A stretch of DNA of 64,000 nt from Prorocentrum cordatum (Eukaryota; Sar; Dinophyceae; Prorocentrales; Prorocentraceae). This document shows, in pieces, positions 53,966 to 63,995 of this stretch. Numbering within the stretch: position 1 is the first letter of the stretch; each line of letters begins with the position of its first letter. A program made the position numbers and the translations under genes. The stretch lies in the NCBI GenBank assembly GCA_963575745.1, contig CAUYUJ010019937.1:303062-367061 (forward strand), written 5' to 3'. The notes beneath the pieces are model-generated. The model saw only the letters and a list, made by a program, of their open reading frames with translations. It ran no database searches and was not told the DNA's origin.

Positions 53966-54605
53966 TGGTCTCTGACGCGCATGGTGCACCCCGTGGTCTA
54001 GAGACTTCTGCTGGATTTTCCCAGTGGGCCGGAGGCTTCTGCTGGCTCTGCCAACCCTGCGGGCCAGTTCCCACTTCACCCGTCGTGCCAGCGCCGTCCG
54101 ACCCGCGAGAGGCTTCCAGTCCCCCCGTCTGACGCTCCAGGGGGGCCCCGCCAGACTGCGGCACGACTGGAGAAGCTGTTCCTTCTGATTGCTTCTGCTC
54201 ACTCCTCCTCTTCTTCCTCCTCGTCCTCGTCGTCGTCGTCCTCCTCCTCCTCCTCCTCCTCCTCCTCCTCCTCCTTCTCCCTTCTTCCTCACGCGTGGTC
54301 CCCACTCGATCGTCCTCTACCTTTCATATAGACTCCTCCTTGCTGCTCCTCGCTCGTGCTCCCCACTGCTCCTCTTCACCTCTTCTCCTCACTATTTCTT
54401 CTCCTCATCGTCCTGCTCGTCCTCCTCTCCATCCCCCTCCTGATCCTCACTCATCAATGAGATCCTGGAGAGCCTCCTTCTCCAACCTCGTCCTGATTGT
54501 TCGCTAGCTCCTCGTCCTCTTTTTTATTAAGCATCCTTCCTCATCTGCGTTCGTGTTCTGTCATACGAGCTTTTGAGTGCTCGAGTCGTCACGCCTGTCC
54601 TCACA
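53966..54605. other. Spacer with CTC microsatellite (54222-54287)
   Basis: GC-rich then CT-rich sequence upstream of the outer-element reading frames. Possibly promoter or 5' untranslated DNA; no gene recognised. Confidence 0.5.
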
Positions 54606-55178
54606 ATGCCGGCGACCAGCGATGAGGCACTCGAGCGCAAGCGTAAAGCCACCCTCCAGCGCAAGCGGAACGCAGCAGCCAAGCGGATGCTGCGAAAGCC
54701 CTGGGTAGCTGCGGCTTTTCGAGCCGCGGCCAAAGCCCAGGCGGCCAAACTCCACGCCGACGCTGCCAAGCTGAAGCGCGAGAACTCCGAGCTCAAGCGC
54801 GCGAACACCGAACTCACCAAGGACCGTGCCCACGCCACCAAGAAGCTCAAGCGCGAGAACTCCGAGCTCAAGCGCGCGAACACCGAGCTCACCAAGGACC
54901 TCACCTTGCAGGCGCGCCGGCATGAGAGAGCGCTCCAGAACCTCGGCCGGGACTTGGACGCCACGGAGCAGGCCGGCTGGCGCGGGCAGGACCGCGAGAA
55001 GAACCTGAAGGCGCAGCTCTGGCACGCTAACTCGGAGCTAAGCCAGCACCGCCTGAAGGACAAGCGCTTGAAGCGCTGGGGCGCGCAGAGGGACTTGAGC
55101 CGCTTCGCTTACCTGACCGGCGACCCACCAACCAAGGGTGGCAAGTCGCTCCGGCACAACTGCATGGGCAGCCAGTGA
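54606..55178 (+). CDS. Outer-element coiled-coil protein (or first exon of the next gene)
   Basis: ATG at 54606 (MPATSDEALERKRKATLQRK); the frame is 190 codons to TGA at 55176. It is highly basic at the start. It contains an internally duplicated segment, KLKRENSELKRANTELTKD, present twice about 27 residues apart, with leucine/alanine heptads (a coiled coil), and then continues helical (RHERALQNLGRDLDATEQAG). It overlaps the start of the following frame by 40 bp. The first 170 residues of that frame look non-coding and contain a CCCCGCTCCGAGGGG stem, so these may be two exons of one gene: basic coiled coil plus transposase-like body. No family recognised. Confidence 0.6.
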   Translation: MPATSDEALERKRKATLQRKRNAAAKRMLRKPWVAAAFRAAAKAQAAKLHADAAKLKRENSELKRANTELTKDRAHATKKLKRENSELKRANTELTKDLTLQARRHERALQNLGRDLDATEQAGWRGQDREKNLKAQLWHANSELSQHRLKDKRLKRWGAQRDLSRFAYLTGDPPTKGGKSLRHNCMGSQ

Positions 55179-57837
55179 GGGAACGCCAGCAGGCCACTAC
55201 TTCGGCCCTCTGTGGGGCATTTTCGCGGCCGCCTTTGCTTCCCCGCTCCGAGGGGGACTTTTCGCGGCCGCCTCCTCCTCACAGGCTGACGCCGCCTTCC
55301 GCGGGCCCCGGGGGCGCGGCTCCCAGACGGACAAGCGACAGGGGCCCCGCTTTGCCCCCCCCTCAATTCCGCCTCGTCGGCCGGTCCTGGCGGCGTTGCC
55401 AGCGTCTTCGTTTTTCCTTGTCCCGTCTCGGCTCCGCCGCCCCTCCTTCGTCGCCGCCGCGGCTGCGGCCTGCTGTCCCTGGCTCTGGCGCCGCTTCCAG
55501 GCATGCCAATGCACTCCTAGCGCACCGCGCGCATGGGTCCTCGCGGTCGGCCCTCGCGTCCCCGTCGCCCATCCCTGCTCGCGCGAGGCTGCGTCCGCGT
55601 CTCGCCACCCCCGCGGCCTGAGCGTCCTGGCGCTGCAGGACGGAGGGGGGTCCGCGGCGGACTTCGTATTTGCGACGCGGGAACCCCCGCTCATCTACTC
55701 CACTGCCGCGGCGCCCATACCGGGGCTCTCGGAGCAGGCGCTGCCGCCGCTACCTCATGACCATGACAGCGTTGTCGGCGCTGATAGGTTGGACGTCCTG
55801 GTGGTGCTGCCCCAGTCAGCGCTGGCTGCGTGCGCAGCAGACGGCCACTCGCCGACGAAGTGCGGGTTGAGCAATGTCATGTGGGTGCTGGATGAGCCCG
55901 CGCCGCGGGCCATTCGAAAGGCTTTCTACCACTGCGCGGCCTGCAGGGACGCCCCGCGCGGGGAGGACGGGGAGCGCGCTCGCCGTTACCGGAAAATTCC
56001 AACCTTGGCGGACGTGAACATGTACTTCCCCAAGATGGAGGGCATGGACGCCGTGTTCCTCGCGGGGCAGACGTACTACACTATGTGGTTCATGATCGTC
56101 CTGGCCTCGCATTTCTTTCTGCGCCCTCATGTCACCGAGATGAAGACCTGGTTGGCAGAACGTTGGGGCCTTGCGTCAGTGGGGATGGCCCAGGGCGGCA
56201 GCGGGGCCGGCCGCGCCCTCCGAACCGACGTGACCGACGAGACCGGCGATGTTGCTGGCGCCGTTGCGGTTCCGTGGATTCTAGACGCCCTGCGCGGCCA
56301 TGATGTGCTCGTCGGCCTGGTCGAGCGTTTCGTGGGGTGCTTCCTAGACGGGCTCTGCGAACAGATCGAGAGCGAAGCTTGGTTGGCAGATGGTGCCATA
56401 TTTGGTGCCGATGTGTGCGTGAAGCTAGCGAAGGTAATTGTCACTAGAGTTCAGCTCCCCTCCCGTAGGGGGCGGAAGAGTCGCGCCGTGCGGCTCTATA
56501 CGGGCGTGTTGCTCCACATTGGAGCCCGGGGCATGCTGCTCTCCGTGCCGGAGCTCATCCGCCAGGAAACCAACCGGGCGTACAAGATGAGCCTGAAGCC
56601 GAAGTTGGCGCGTTTGCGTCGACAGGCGTCAGAGTTGGGCGTGCCCAACAGTGGACTCCCTGTGGGCGCCTTTGTGGACACCTTGGGATTCGAGGCCGGG
56701 CTGAAAGAAGCTGTGCGCGAAGAATTTCACGGCGTCGCGGATTTCGGCGACCGTCGGCAATTGCTTGCAGACGGTTTCCAGGTCGGCAAGGACGGGGACC
56801 ACCTGAACTGGCATTTCGAGAAGTATGCACCAAAGCACAGCACCGATTTCCATTTGGGGTCAGACTGCCACCGCGACATGATTGCGCGCCACAACAACCC
56901 GGATCGACCTGCCGATGCGCGGCGCGACTACCCCGGTGGTTCATGGCAAGCCGTGGGCGCTTTGGCCGTGCATCTGCGCGCGTTGCTGGATCGCTGGGCG
57001 GGTGCCGCTCGCAAATGCATCCAGGGCTCTGTGGCGGGGCATGCGTGCGAGGAGTCGTTGAAGGACTTTGTGGGGCGGGCCGACGCTGTCACCCACCCGG
57101 TGTGGGATCGCGTCTTTCCCGCAGCCGCCGCCAACAGGACGGCGAAGCGGAAGGGCGCAGCGAAGGTTCCCCGGGTATTTGTGGAACGCTTGGCCCACTT
57201 GCTCGACGCCACGGTGCACAAGGCTTCGCTTGCATGGGGCTATGAGTCCGACCTGGAGTGGACCGAGGAGGTGGATTGCTTTCGGGCGTTCTTCACCACG
57301 GCTGTGTGCAGTTCGGGACCGCCGAGCTGGTCCCAGGATGCCAGGGACCATGTCCGCGAGTCGGAGGAGGCGTCGGGCCCGGGGCCGAGCCGCCCGGTTC
57401 CATTGGTAACGCCTCTGATCGACAAGCACTTGGCCAACCTGTTGACCCCGCGCATCCGCCATGGATTGCGCGTCGGCCGAGAGCTCGCGCTCGTGTGCGC
57501 TCAGGCAGGTGTGCAGAAAGCATCGGGGACTACTGACATCGACTCGCTGTGCCACGAGTTGGAGCTCCTGCTGCTGCGGCGTTCCGTCACGACTATGAGC
57601 CCCGACCGTGCGAAGATGATTTTCAAGACATTGTTCTTGCGAGTTCACACCCGTAGGCAACTGAAGGGAGCCCTGCCGAGTATTGCCGGGGGGCAGACAA
57701 CCCTCGGAATCCTCGTTTTGCAAATCCAACAGTTGTGGATGCTCCGCGGCAGTCCGGCGCACATGACCTCCCTGCTGCGCGCGTGGAGCGCGGCTCAGCC
57801 AGCTCTGCCTCGCGACGGGGGCGGAGGCTTGTAAATG
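55138..57837 (+). CDS. Outer-element large protein, possible DDE-type transposase
   Basis: Open for 898 codons with protein-like composition from about codon 165 (near 55630). Upstream of that it is Pro/Arg/Ala-rich and probably intronic or untranslated, so the true start or acceptor is unknown. A Cys/His motif FYHCAACRD occurs near 55927. The core follows a transposase-like order: GADVCVKLAKVIVTRV with Asp at 56410, then a YTGVLLHIGARGMLLSVPEL strand-like block, GAFVDTLGFEAGLKEAV with Asp at 56677, and FHLGSDCHRDMIARHN with Asp at 56863. The C-terminal 250 residues are helical. This layout (D in a short strand, a 'YT...G' strand, then D about 90 residues later) is what DDE transposases of eukaryotic elements show, but I cannot name the family. 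CCCCTCCCGTAGGGG at 56458 lies in frame and could mark a short intron. Confidence 0.6.
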
Positions 57838-58669
57838 CCGGGGTGCGTATTCCATACGCCGCGCGCACGTGCTACTGGGGCGAGAGCAGGCGGCGGTGCA
57901 GCGCTGCATGTGTAGACCGTGGATAGAGGCGGAAGGCTCCTCCTTGCCGCCCGCCTCTTGCATCGGTTTTTGCTTTCCTTTTTCTTGTCCTCGTCGTCGT
58001 CCTCCACCTCCCTGACCAGTGCCCGCGCTTCGGGCCTGCGAATGAACTGTTGCAAGATCTGCTAGTTGAGCAGCGCGCCCTGTTCCGATCCTTGCGCTGT
58101 GCTGCCCGAAGACGAAGAAAAACGTGCCCACCCTTTCGTCAAGTTCGTCCCGATGCTTGTCCTGTTCCCGTTGCCTGCGTTTCCGCGTGATTGTCGCCCT
58201 CCTCCTGCCTGTCCTCGTCCTCCTCCGACCTATCCTCATACTAATAGTCCTTGCCAGGGCAGTCCTCTTCGCGAGGGCGAGAGCATATTTGGAATGTTGG
58301 GGTGGCAACGCCCGCTGGCTAACCGCGCAGGTGGTGCTCGCAGGCATGTCGTGGCGATCGAAACAAGAGTGTTGCTCGCAGACCCACTGTGGCGCGCGTA
58401 CGGACACGAATGCCATGGGAGACGGTTTGTTTTTTTTGCAGGCCCAACGTGATGGTTCGTCTTATACTCATCACTACCAATCATAGTGACCGTCCTCATC
58501 ATCATCATAAATCATAAGTACTTCCCCTCTCCCGCTCCATCCGTTCCTCCTCTCCCCTCCTCCTCCGCCATCCCTTCTCCTTATTAATAATAATTTCTCC
58601 CTGTCGCACCATCTGACGTCTGTTTCGGGCGTGCCGGGCGTTTCGCTTGAGACTTCTTCGCCATTTATG
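57838..58669. other. 3' flank of the outer-element gene
   Basis: CCTC-rich and CATCATCATC patches (58492-58510); 'gcagtcctcttcgcgagggcg' is a weak hairpin. No gene recognised. Confidence 0.5.
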
Positions 58670-59115
58670 ACCCTGAAGCTTCAAATTTTGCAACTGTTAC
58701 ACGGATGGAGGACGGTCGGTTTTCAAAATGGGGCTGTCGCCTTGGCGCCGCGGACATTCGTCTTAAAAGTTTGCAATAGTTGCACGGATGGAGGGGGGTC
58801 GTTTTCAAAATGGGGCTCTCGTCTTGGCACCGCGCACATCCGTCCTCAAAGTTTGCAACAGTTACACGGGTCGAGGGCATGTCGTTTTCAAAATGGAGCT
58901 CTCGCCGTGGCGCCGCGCACATCCGTCTCAAAAGCTTTCAACAGTTACACGGATCGAGGGCGGGTCGTTTTCAAAATGGAGCTCTCGCCTTGGCGCCGCG
59001 CACATACGTTTTCAAAGGTGAAACAATTGCACGGATCGAGGGCGGGTCGTTTTCAAAATGGAGCTCTCGCGTTGGCGCCGCGCACATCCGTCTTGAAATG
59101 TTTGCAACAGTTCCG
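58670..59115 (+). repeat. About 83-bp tandem repeat, 5 copies
   Basis: GTTTTCAAAATGGRGCT recurs at about 58719, 58801, 58884, 58968 and 59050, each followed by 'ctcgccttggcgccgcgcac' and 'gttacacggatcgagg'. It adjoins the right satellite array. Confidence 0.93.
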
Positions 59116-59117
59116 TC

Positions 59118-59828
59118 GGTGATCCGTCTGGCTGATTTGGCTGGTCTGGCTGATCCGGCTGATCCGGCGGATCAAGCTGATCCAGCTGATCCGACTGATC
59201 CGGTTGATCTAGTTGATCCCGCTAATCTGGTTCATCTTCTTGATCCGGTTGATCTGGCTGATCCGGCTGATCCGGTTGATCCGGTTGATCTGGCAAATCT
59301 GGTTGATCCGGTTGATCCGGTTGATCTGGCTGATCCGGTTGATCCGGTTGATCCGGTTGATCCGGCTGATCCGGTTGATCCGGCTGATCCGGTTGATCCG
59401 GTTGATCCAATTGATCCGGCTGATCCTGTGATCCGGCGCGGTGATCTGGTTGATCCGGCTGATCCGGCTGATCCGGTTGATCCGGCTGATCCTGTGATCC
59501 GGCTGATCCGGCTGATCCGGCTGATCTGGCTGATTTGGTTGATCTGGCTGATCCAGCTGATCGGGCTGATCCAATTGATCCGGTGATCCGGCTGATCCGG
59601 CTGATCGGGCTGATCCAATTGATCCGGTTGATCTGGCTGATCCGGCTGATCTGGGTGATCCGGCGGATCCGGCTGATCCGGTGATCCGGCCGGTTGATCC
59701 GGCTGATCCGGCTGATCCGGTTGATCCGGTTGATCCGGCTGATCCGGTTGATCCGGCTGATCCGGTTGATCCGGCTGATCCGGCTGATCCGGTGAAGTGG
59801 TTCATTGATCCGGTGATCCGGTGATCCA
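59118..59828 (+). repeat. GATCCGG satellite, right array
   Basis: GATCCGGCT/GATCCGGTT units (9 bp), in the same orientation as the left array. 9-bp units give Asp-Pro, Gly-Ser or Leu-Ile peptide repeats in all frames. Confidence 0.97.
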
Positions 59829-59862
59829 ATTTTTAAAAAAAACCTCTAGTCCGGATGCATCC
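59826..59862 (-). repeat. Outer transposon right terminal inverted repeat
   Basis: CCAATTTTTAAAAAAAACC then CTCTAGTCCGGATGCATCC; inverted partner of 43649-43685. Confidence 0.75.
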
Positions 59863-59867
59863 GGGGA

Positions 59868-60000
59868 TCCTCCTCCTCCTCCTCCTCTCCTCCTCCTCCT
59901 CCTCCTCCTCCTCCTCCTCTCCTCCTCCTCCTCCTCCTCCTCCTCCTCCTCCTCCTCCTCCTCCTCCTCCTCCTCCTCCTCCTCCTCCTCCTTCCCCCCC
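59868..60000. repeat. CTC microsatellite
   Basis: Near-pure (CTC)n directly beyond the right target duplication of the outer element. Confidence 0.97.
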
Positions 60001-60014
60001 CCCTCCCCCTCCTC

Positions 60015-60180
60015 GGGGGGTACGAAATCTGCTGCATGCAGCTGGTTCCGGCCCCGTCGCCAGGCATATTCCTCGACACATGGGCGCCTCCTGGCGCCGG
60101 GGGGCGCCGACAAATCGGTTACGTGGGCTGATTCTCAAACCCCCCCTATTGCTCTCACCCCCTTTCGCCTGGCCCGAATG
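60015..60180. repeat. Dispersed repeat family P, copy 2
   Basis: Close match to 31315-31475, starting 'ggtacgaaatctgctgcatg'. Confidence 0.8.
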
Positions 60181-60283
60181 GCCCCGGCCAGGGTGTCCCA
60201 CGCCAGGCCTCACGACGGTCCAACATCGTTGCGAGGCGCCTGGGCGGCGCCGATCGCACGCCGACCCGAGGGTCGGCTGTAGG

Positions 60284-60661
60284 TTAAGTCGACCGTGTCC
60301 CTCTACATGAGGAGTATTCGAGAATAGTAAAAAAATGGTCTGGGAACGATGTTTCGATCATTGTTCTACCATTTTTGCGAGGTTGGGATTCTTCTAATTT
60401 TCCGTCCAGAGCCCGCTTGTAGGGGGACATCGGCATCCCCCCAACATACTTATACTATGTGTTCGTCGCCCCCCCAGGGGCGACGCGCGCACCGAGAAAT
60501 CTTGTAGTATATGCGTCGTGGCGGGCGCTTTCTGGCCACACCGCTCGGGAAACGATATACTACAAGATGGGTATACTACATGTTCGGGTCGGACGCGCGC
60601 CTCCAATGAGGACATATAGTACTAGTATGTCCATGTGCGTCCCAGGACATGCCCGACCTGA
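60284..60661. mobile_element. Family M element, copy 5, disrupted by a nested insertion
   Basis: Left end TTAAGTCGACCGTGTCCCTC; right end GGACATGCCCGACCTGA at 60645-60661. Without the inserted 60431-60650 the element is about 158 bp, the family size. The outer flanks (GCTGTAGG and TTGTGAGG) are at best a decayed target duplication. Confidence 0.7.
60431..60650. mobile_element. Nested insertion in the family M copy (about 214-220 bp)
   Basis: GGACAT occurs at both junctions (60425-60430 and 60645-60650). Near the ends ACATACTTATACTATGTG and CATATAGTACTAGTATGT are inverted with 3 mismatches. Inside, TCTTGTAGTATATGCG and CGATATACTACAAGA form a further stem. A small non-coding inverted-repeat element. 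Confidence 0.7.
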
Positions 60662-61037
60662 TTGTGAGGTTGTGGCGCTCCCTCCTCACTTCTTCCTCTC
60701 CCTCTGCCCTCCGCACGCTCGCTCCACTCTCGGGCCACCTGCTCGGTGCACGAGCCCGCCTACGGTCGGCCTTGATGGGAGAGGGCACGCGAGAGGACAC
60801 AAGACCCTTCCGAGGGCCACACCGCCCTATATGAGTGTGAGAAGGAACGTGTCGCGAGGCACAGGACACGAGGGTACCCCTGAGCTGGCAGGGCCGACCT
60901 ACTCATCCGGGCCGACTGTGTCGCAGGTCGGCTCCTGTGGTGTTCCCGGTCTGCCCGGCGACCTCTTGCTTCGGGTGGGCAGCGGCCGAGGCCGAGGCAG
61001 GTGAAGAGCTCTGTCGTCGCGCGCCCTCCCCCTGGAC
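60662..61037. other. No gene recognised
   Basis: GC-rich spacer. It could hold upstream exons of the RING-finger frame, but none can be supported. Confidence 0.4.
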
Positions 61038-61196
61038 TGAAATCGGGCCTGTCCCTCTACAGGGGGAACTTCAAAAATAGTTAAACAAATAATCCGGGGA
61101 CTATGTTTGAGTACTTGTTTGCACTCGTTGGGTATTGTTGGGGTATCTCTTATCTTTCGTCCAACGACGGCCTGCAGGGGGACAGGCCCGGCTTCA
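61038..61196. mobile_element. Family M element, copy 6 (159 bp), 8-bp target duplication with one mismatch
   Basis: The left end TGAAATCGGGCCTGTCCC and right end GGGGACAGGCCCGGCTTCA are inverted. CCCTGGAC (61030-61037) and TCCTGGAC (61197-61204) flank it. The target is nearly the same as that of copy 4 (CCCTGGTC). Confidence 0.88.
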
Positions 61197-61439
61197 TCCT
61201 GGACCAAAAGATCGTCGGACCTCTGGGTCCGAGCCCCTCCCTTCTCCGTCGCCCGCGTGGCGGCCGAGTGCGCCCTGTGCGGCGACGACTTCGTCCACGG
61301 CAGCCGCGTGCAGGTGCTGAGCTGCGGGCACGCCTGCCTCTGCACCAGCCCCTGCGCCGCGGCCTTCCTCGCGCGGCAGAGCGACTGCCCCGTGTGCCGG
61401 CGCGGCGGGGTCTTCGGGACCACCTCCGTGCGCTGCTGA
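61107..61439 (+). CDS. RING-type zinc-finger reading frame (gene fragment or last exon)
   Basis: The frame ends at TGA 61437. The final 60 codons contain ECALCGDDFVHGSRVQVLSC, then GHACLCTSPCAAAFLARQSD and CPVCRRGG. This is the C-x2-C ... C-x-H-x3-C-x3-C ... C-x2-C spacing of RING fingers, which in known proteins bind two zinc ions and usually act as ubiquitin ligase E2-binding domains. The first 30 codons lie inside a family M transposon, so the annotated start is not the ancestral one. Coding sequence proper probably begins after 61204, and an upstream exon is expected. Confidence is good for the domain, low for a functional gene. Confidence 0.55.
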   Translation: MSTCLHSLGIVGVSLIFRPTTACRGTGPASSWTKRSSDLWVRAPPFSVARVAAECALCGDDFVHGSRVQVLSCGHACLCTSPCAAAFLARQSDCPVCRRGGVFGTTSVRC

Positions 61440-62059
61440 GCTGGGGCCGCGGGTGCGTCGAGCCTCGAAGGGTGGACCTTCCTTCTCCACCGCCACCACC
61501 AGAAGTATAATTAGGAGGGGGAGGGGGTCCTCCTCCCCCACTTCCTCTTCTCCCTCCACCTCCTTCCCCCCTCCAACTTGTGGTGGTGGTGGTGGTGGAA
61601 AACAGGCCCATCACTCGAGGGAAGAAACCCGGGGACCATGACCAAGACGTCGCGGCTGGAGCCGTCTGGGGGTCCGAGATGGCCCAGCATTAGCCTCTGA
61701 GAGGGCCGTCTTCGGGCCCCAGGACCGTGAAGAGCGGATCGGGGCGAAAACTACAGCAGATGATTTGGCATCATCGCCCCTTCTGGCCCATTGTTTGTGG
61801 CCCCAACGAGTTCAGACCCCCCAGCCGCCTTCACTGTCACGGGATCTCTTCTATGCCGATCTTTGCCACGGCCCATGTCGACCGTCGCCGATGTGCGAGG
61901 ATGATCCCGAATTGGTGGCGGCCAAGGGATCGACGGTGGCCAAGGTCGGCACGACGTGTCCCCATTCAGTCTTGGTCATGGGCCCCTTGTTCTTCCCTTC
62001 CAGAACCCAGACTTCAGATAAGAAAGACATGCTGATACTGCAGCTCTTTCAGTACGCCT
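61440..62059. other. No gene recognised
   Basis: CTCC- and TGG-rich patches at 61520-61600, then mixed sequence. Nothing recognisable. Confidence 0.4.
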
Positions 62060-62265
62060 GCAAGATTGAGATCCATAGATTGCGTCTTTGATTGTCTGGG
62101 GAGGGGCGCCAAAAGGCCGAGGCGCAGTGGATATTGATAATAATCTAGCCTCTAGGGGCCAGGCACAGTTTAGTCCAATGCGCCTCGAGTGTCTGGGGAA
62201 GGGAGCCCGAATTTCCCAGATGCAGTGGGTGTATGGATATACATCTTGCCCGCACCGGAGAGTGA
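62060..62265. repeat. Dispersed repeat family F, copy 2
   Basis: Counterpart of 375-585. Confidence 0.75.
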
Positions 62266-63767
62266 TCGTCGCTACGGCTGGAGCATCATCAGAAGTCTGG
62301 TCAGAACGCATCTCGGGAGTGGTCTACAGTGGAGACCCATGCCAAGAAACACCCCGCTTGCCTCCAGTGTTCCCTGGGTTTCTTGGGTTTCGATGGTTTC
62401 GCTGTGGAAGGCGTGACGCTCCCACCAAAAATCCATGGACGTCCTGGGGTCTCAGGGTCGAGTTTCTTGTGGACGGTTTCTCGTGGACGGGCCGCCACTG
62501 TAGGGCGTAGCGGTATCGGCACCTCGCTGTCCACCCAAGGTCGCCCCTCGTCGTGGAAATTGTCACGGCCCAAGGCTCTGACACGTGTTCGGCCTTTGGG
62601 AGGCTCTTGCGGAGCCCCGGGGATGGTCAGCAGTAACTGCTCAGTGAGAAGAAGATTTGGTTGTGATGAGGGAGGGGGTGGAGACTTGGTGGGCGAGCGC
62701 GTGGAACAACAAACACACGGGAGGGATGGCGGCGACTTCGGGAATTGGCTATATTGCGAATAGTCGGCCACAAGGTAAAGGGGGCGGAAATCAACGGGGG
62801 GGTAGACATGTGCATGTGCCCAGCAATGTTTGGCGACAGGGTGGCAGTCCAGGGGCTTCAGGGCCACTTTCTTGCATCCCTATCATGACCCCCAAGCGGG
62901 CGAGCAATTTGCGGCGTTCGTTGCCCCAACGTCCACCCGAATCAGTTCCAAAAACTATGTATTCCTTTGTCCCTCTTTCCAGTAAGTAGCTGCAAGGGTC
63001 GCCCGCTCCGTCCTTCTTCTTGCCTCTGCTTGCGTTCGCTGTTTCACTCTTGCTTCTGCTTGCGTTCGCTGTTTCACTCGTTCCTTTCTTCTCGGCAAGC
63101 CGTGCGAGCGAGAACGATCACCCCCCTCCACGCATTCCTCCCTCCCCTCCCGCCCATCTTTTCTGCTCGGCCGGACGGGCTGATGGCGAAGTTCGCCTTT
63201 CGATCGCTTGTTTTTTGTTGCCTGCTGCTGCCTGCAGCGGTTTCGTGGGAGGCTTCAACATGACATGAAGGATTACACAGATGGAGGGCGGTTTGTTTTA
63301 ATGATGTGATGATTGCCTTGCGTCGCTCAGGTCCGATTTGAAAGTTGAAGCAGGTTTACAGATTTCAGGCAGCGTCTTTCCAACACACGGCTTTCATATA
63401 TGTGTCGAGCATTTGAACACATGGCTTTCCAACACATGTCGTTTTCAGCGTTGATGCAGCAGTTGTTTTTGGTTGAGGGCGTTCTTTTAGCATTATGGCT
63501 AGAGGTTGTAAACGTGTCACTCCGTTCGTGGATGGTGGGTGGAGCCTTTTTGTCAACCTGTGGCTCTCGCTGCAGATTGCCTCCCATGACGTGCGACCCA
63601 TACCTCAGCATGGCGCCGCACGTACAGGGACAGAGGGCGGCTCCTTGGCAAGGTCGGGCTCGCTGGTTGCACGCAGCAATTTTCCCTTTGCGCTTCCTAT
63701 AGCTGGCCACGACTTCTCCTGATCGCCTCGTGATTTCTCGGTGGCCACACGTGAACCCCACCCCCAC
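62266..63767. other. No gene recognised
   Basis: Moderate-complexity sequence. 63020-63100 has a duplicated 'cttctgcttgcgttcgctg' block giving a hydrophobic but repetitive frame. 63265-63360 weakly echoes the 83-bp repeat ('acacagatggagggcggttt'). Confidence 0.45.
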
Positions 63768-63995
63768 AGGGCTCGTTTCGATTCCTCCGATCCAATTCGA
63801 TTCGATGTCGATGGCTTCCAATTCCGATACGATTCGACTTGGGATTCCGATGTGGGTTCCGATTCCTCAAGGGAGACATACTAGCCCGCCGATTTTCGCC
63901 GTTTCGACTGCTCCCCACTCGGGTGCCGATTTCCGCCGATCCGATTCCTGTCGACTGCCGATCCGACTTATCGATTTGATTCTGGGCTCTCCTCC
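63768..63995 (+). repeat. Dispersed repeat family Q, copy 2
   Basis: Counterpart of 38016-38245; runs off near the window end. Confidence 0.9.

Larger units (their letters stand above)
43649..59862. mobile_element. Outer large DNA transposon (16.2 kb, hosts the inner element)
   Basis: The ends are imperfect inverted repeats over 37 bp (43649-43685 and 59826-59862, 29/37 identical), with shared cores TGCAT, ACTAGAG, a T tract and AAATTGG. The identical 8-mer GGGGATCC abuts both ends (43641-43648 and 59863-59870), as a target duplication should. Just inside each end lies a GATCCGG satellite (from about 43690, and to 59828). Removing the inner element leaves about 6.86 kb carrying the reading frames at 54606-55178 and 55138-57834. 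The 8-bp duplication fits hAT-like chemistry; assignment is inference. GGATCC is itself palindromic, so a chance match cannot be excluded. Confidence 0.7.

Noticed and set aside
56941-58416. 491-codon - strand frame
   Set aside because: Antisense to the outer-element large gene and extends into its CT-rich 3' flank; low-complexity composition.
62960-63268. Hydrophobic N-terminal frame resembling a signal peptide
   Set aside because: The leucine-rich stretch comes from a duplicated 'cttctgcttgcgttcgctg' block; no downstream protein-like sequence.
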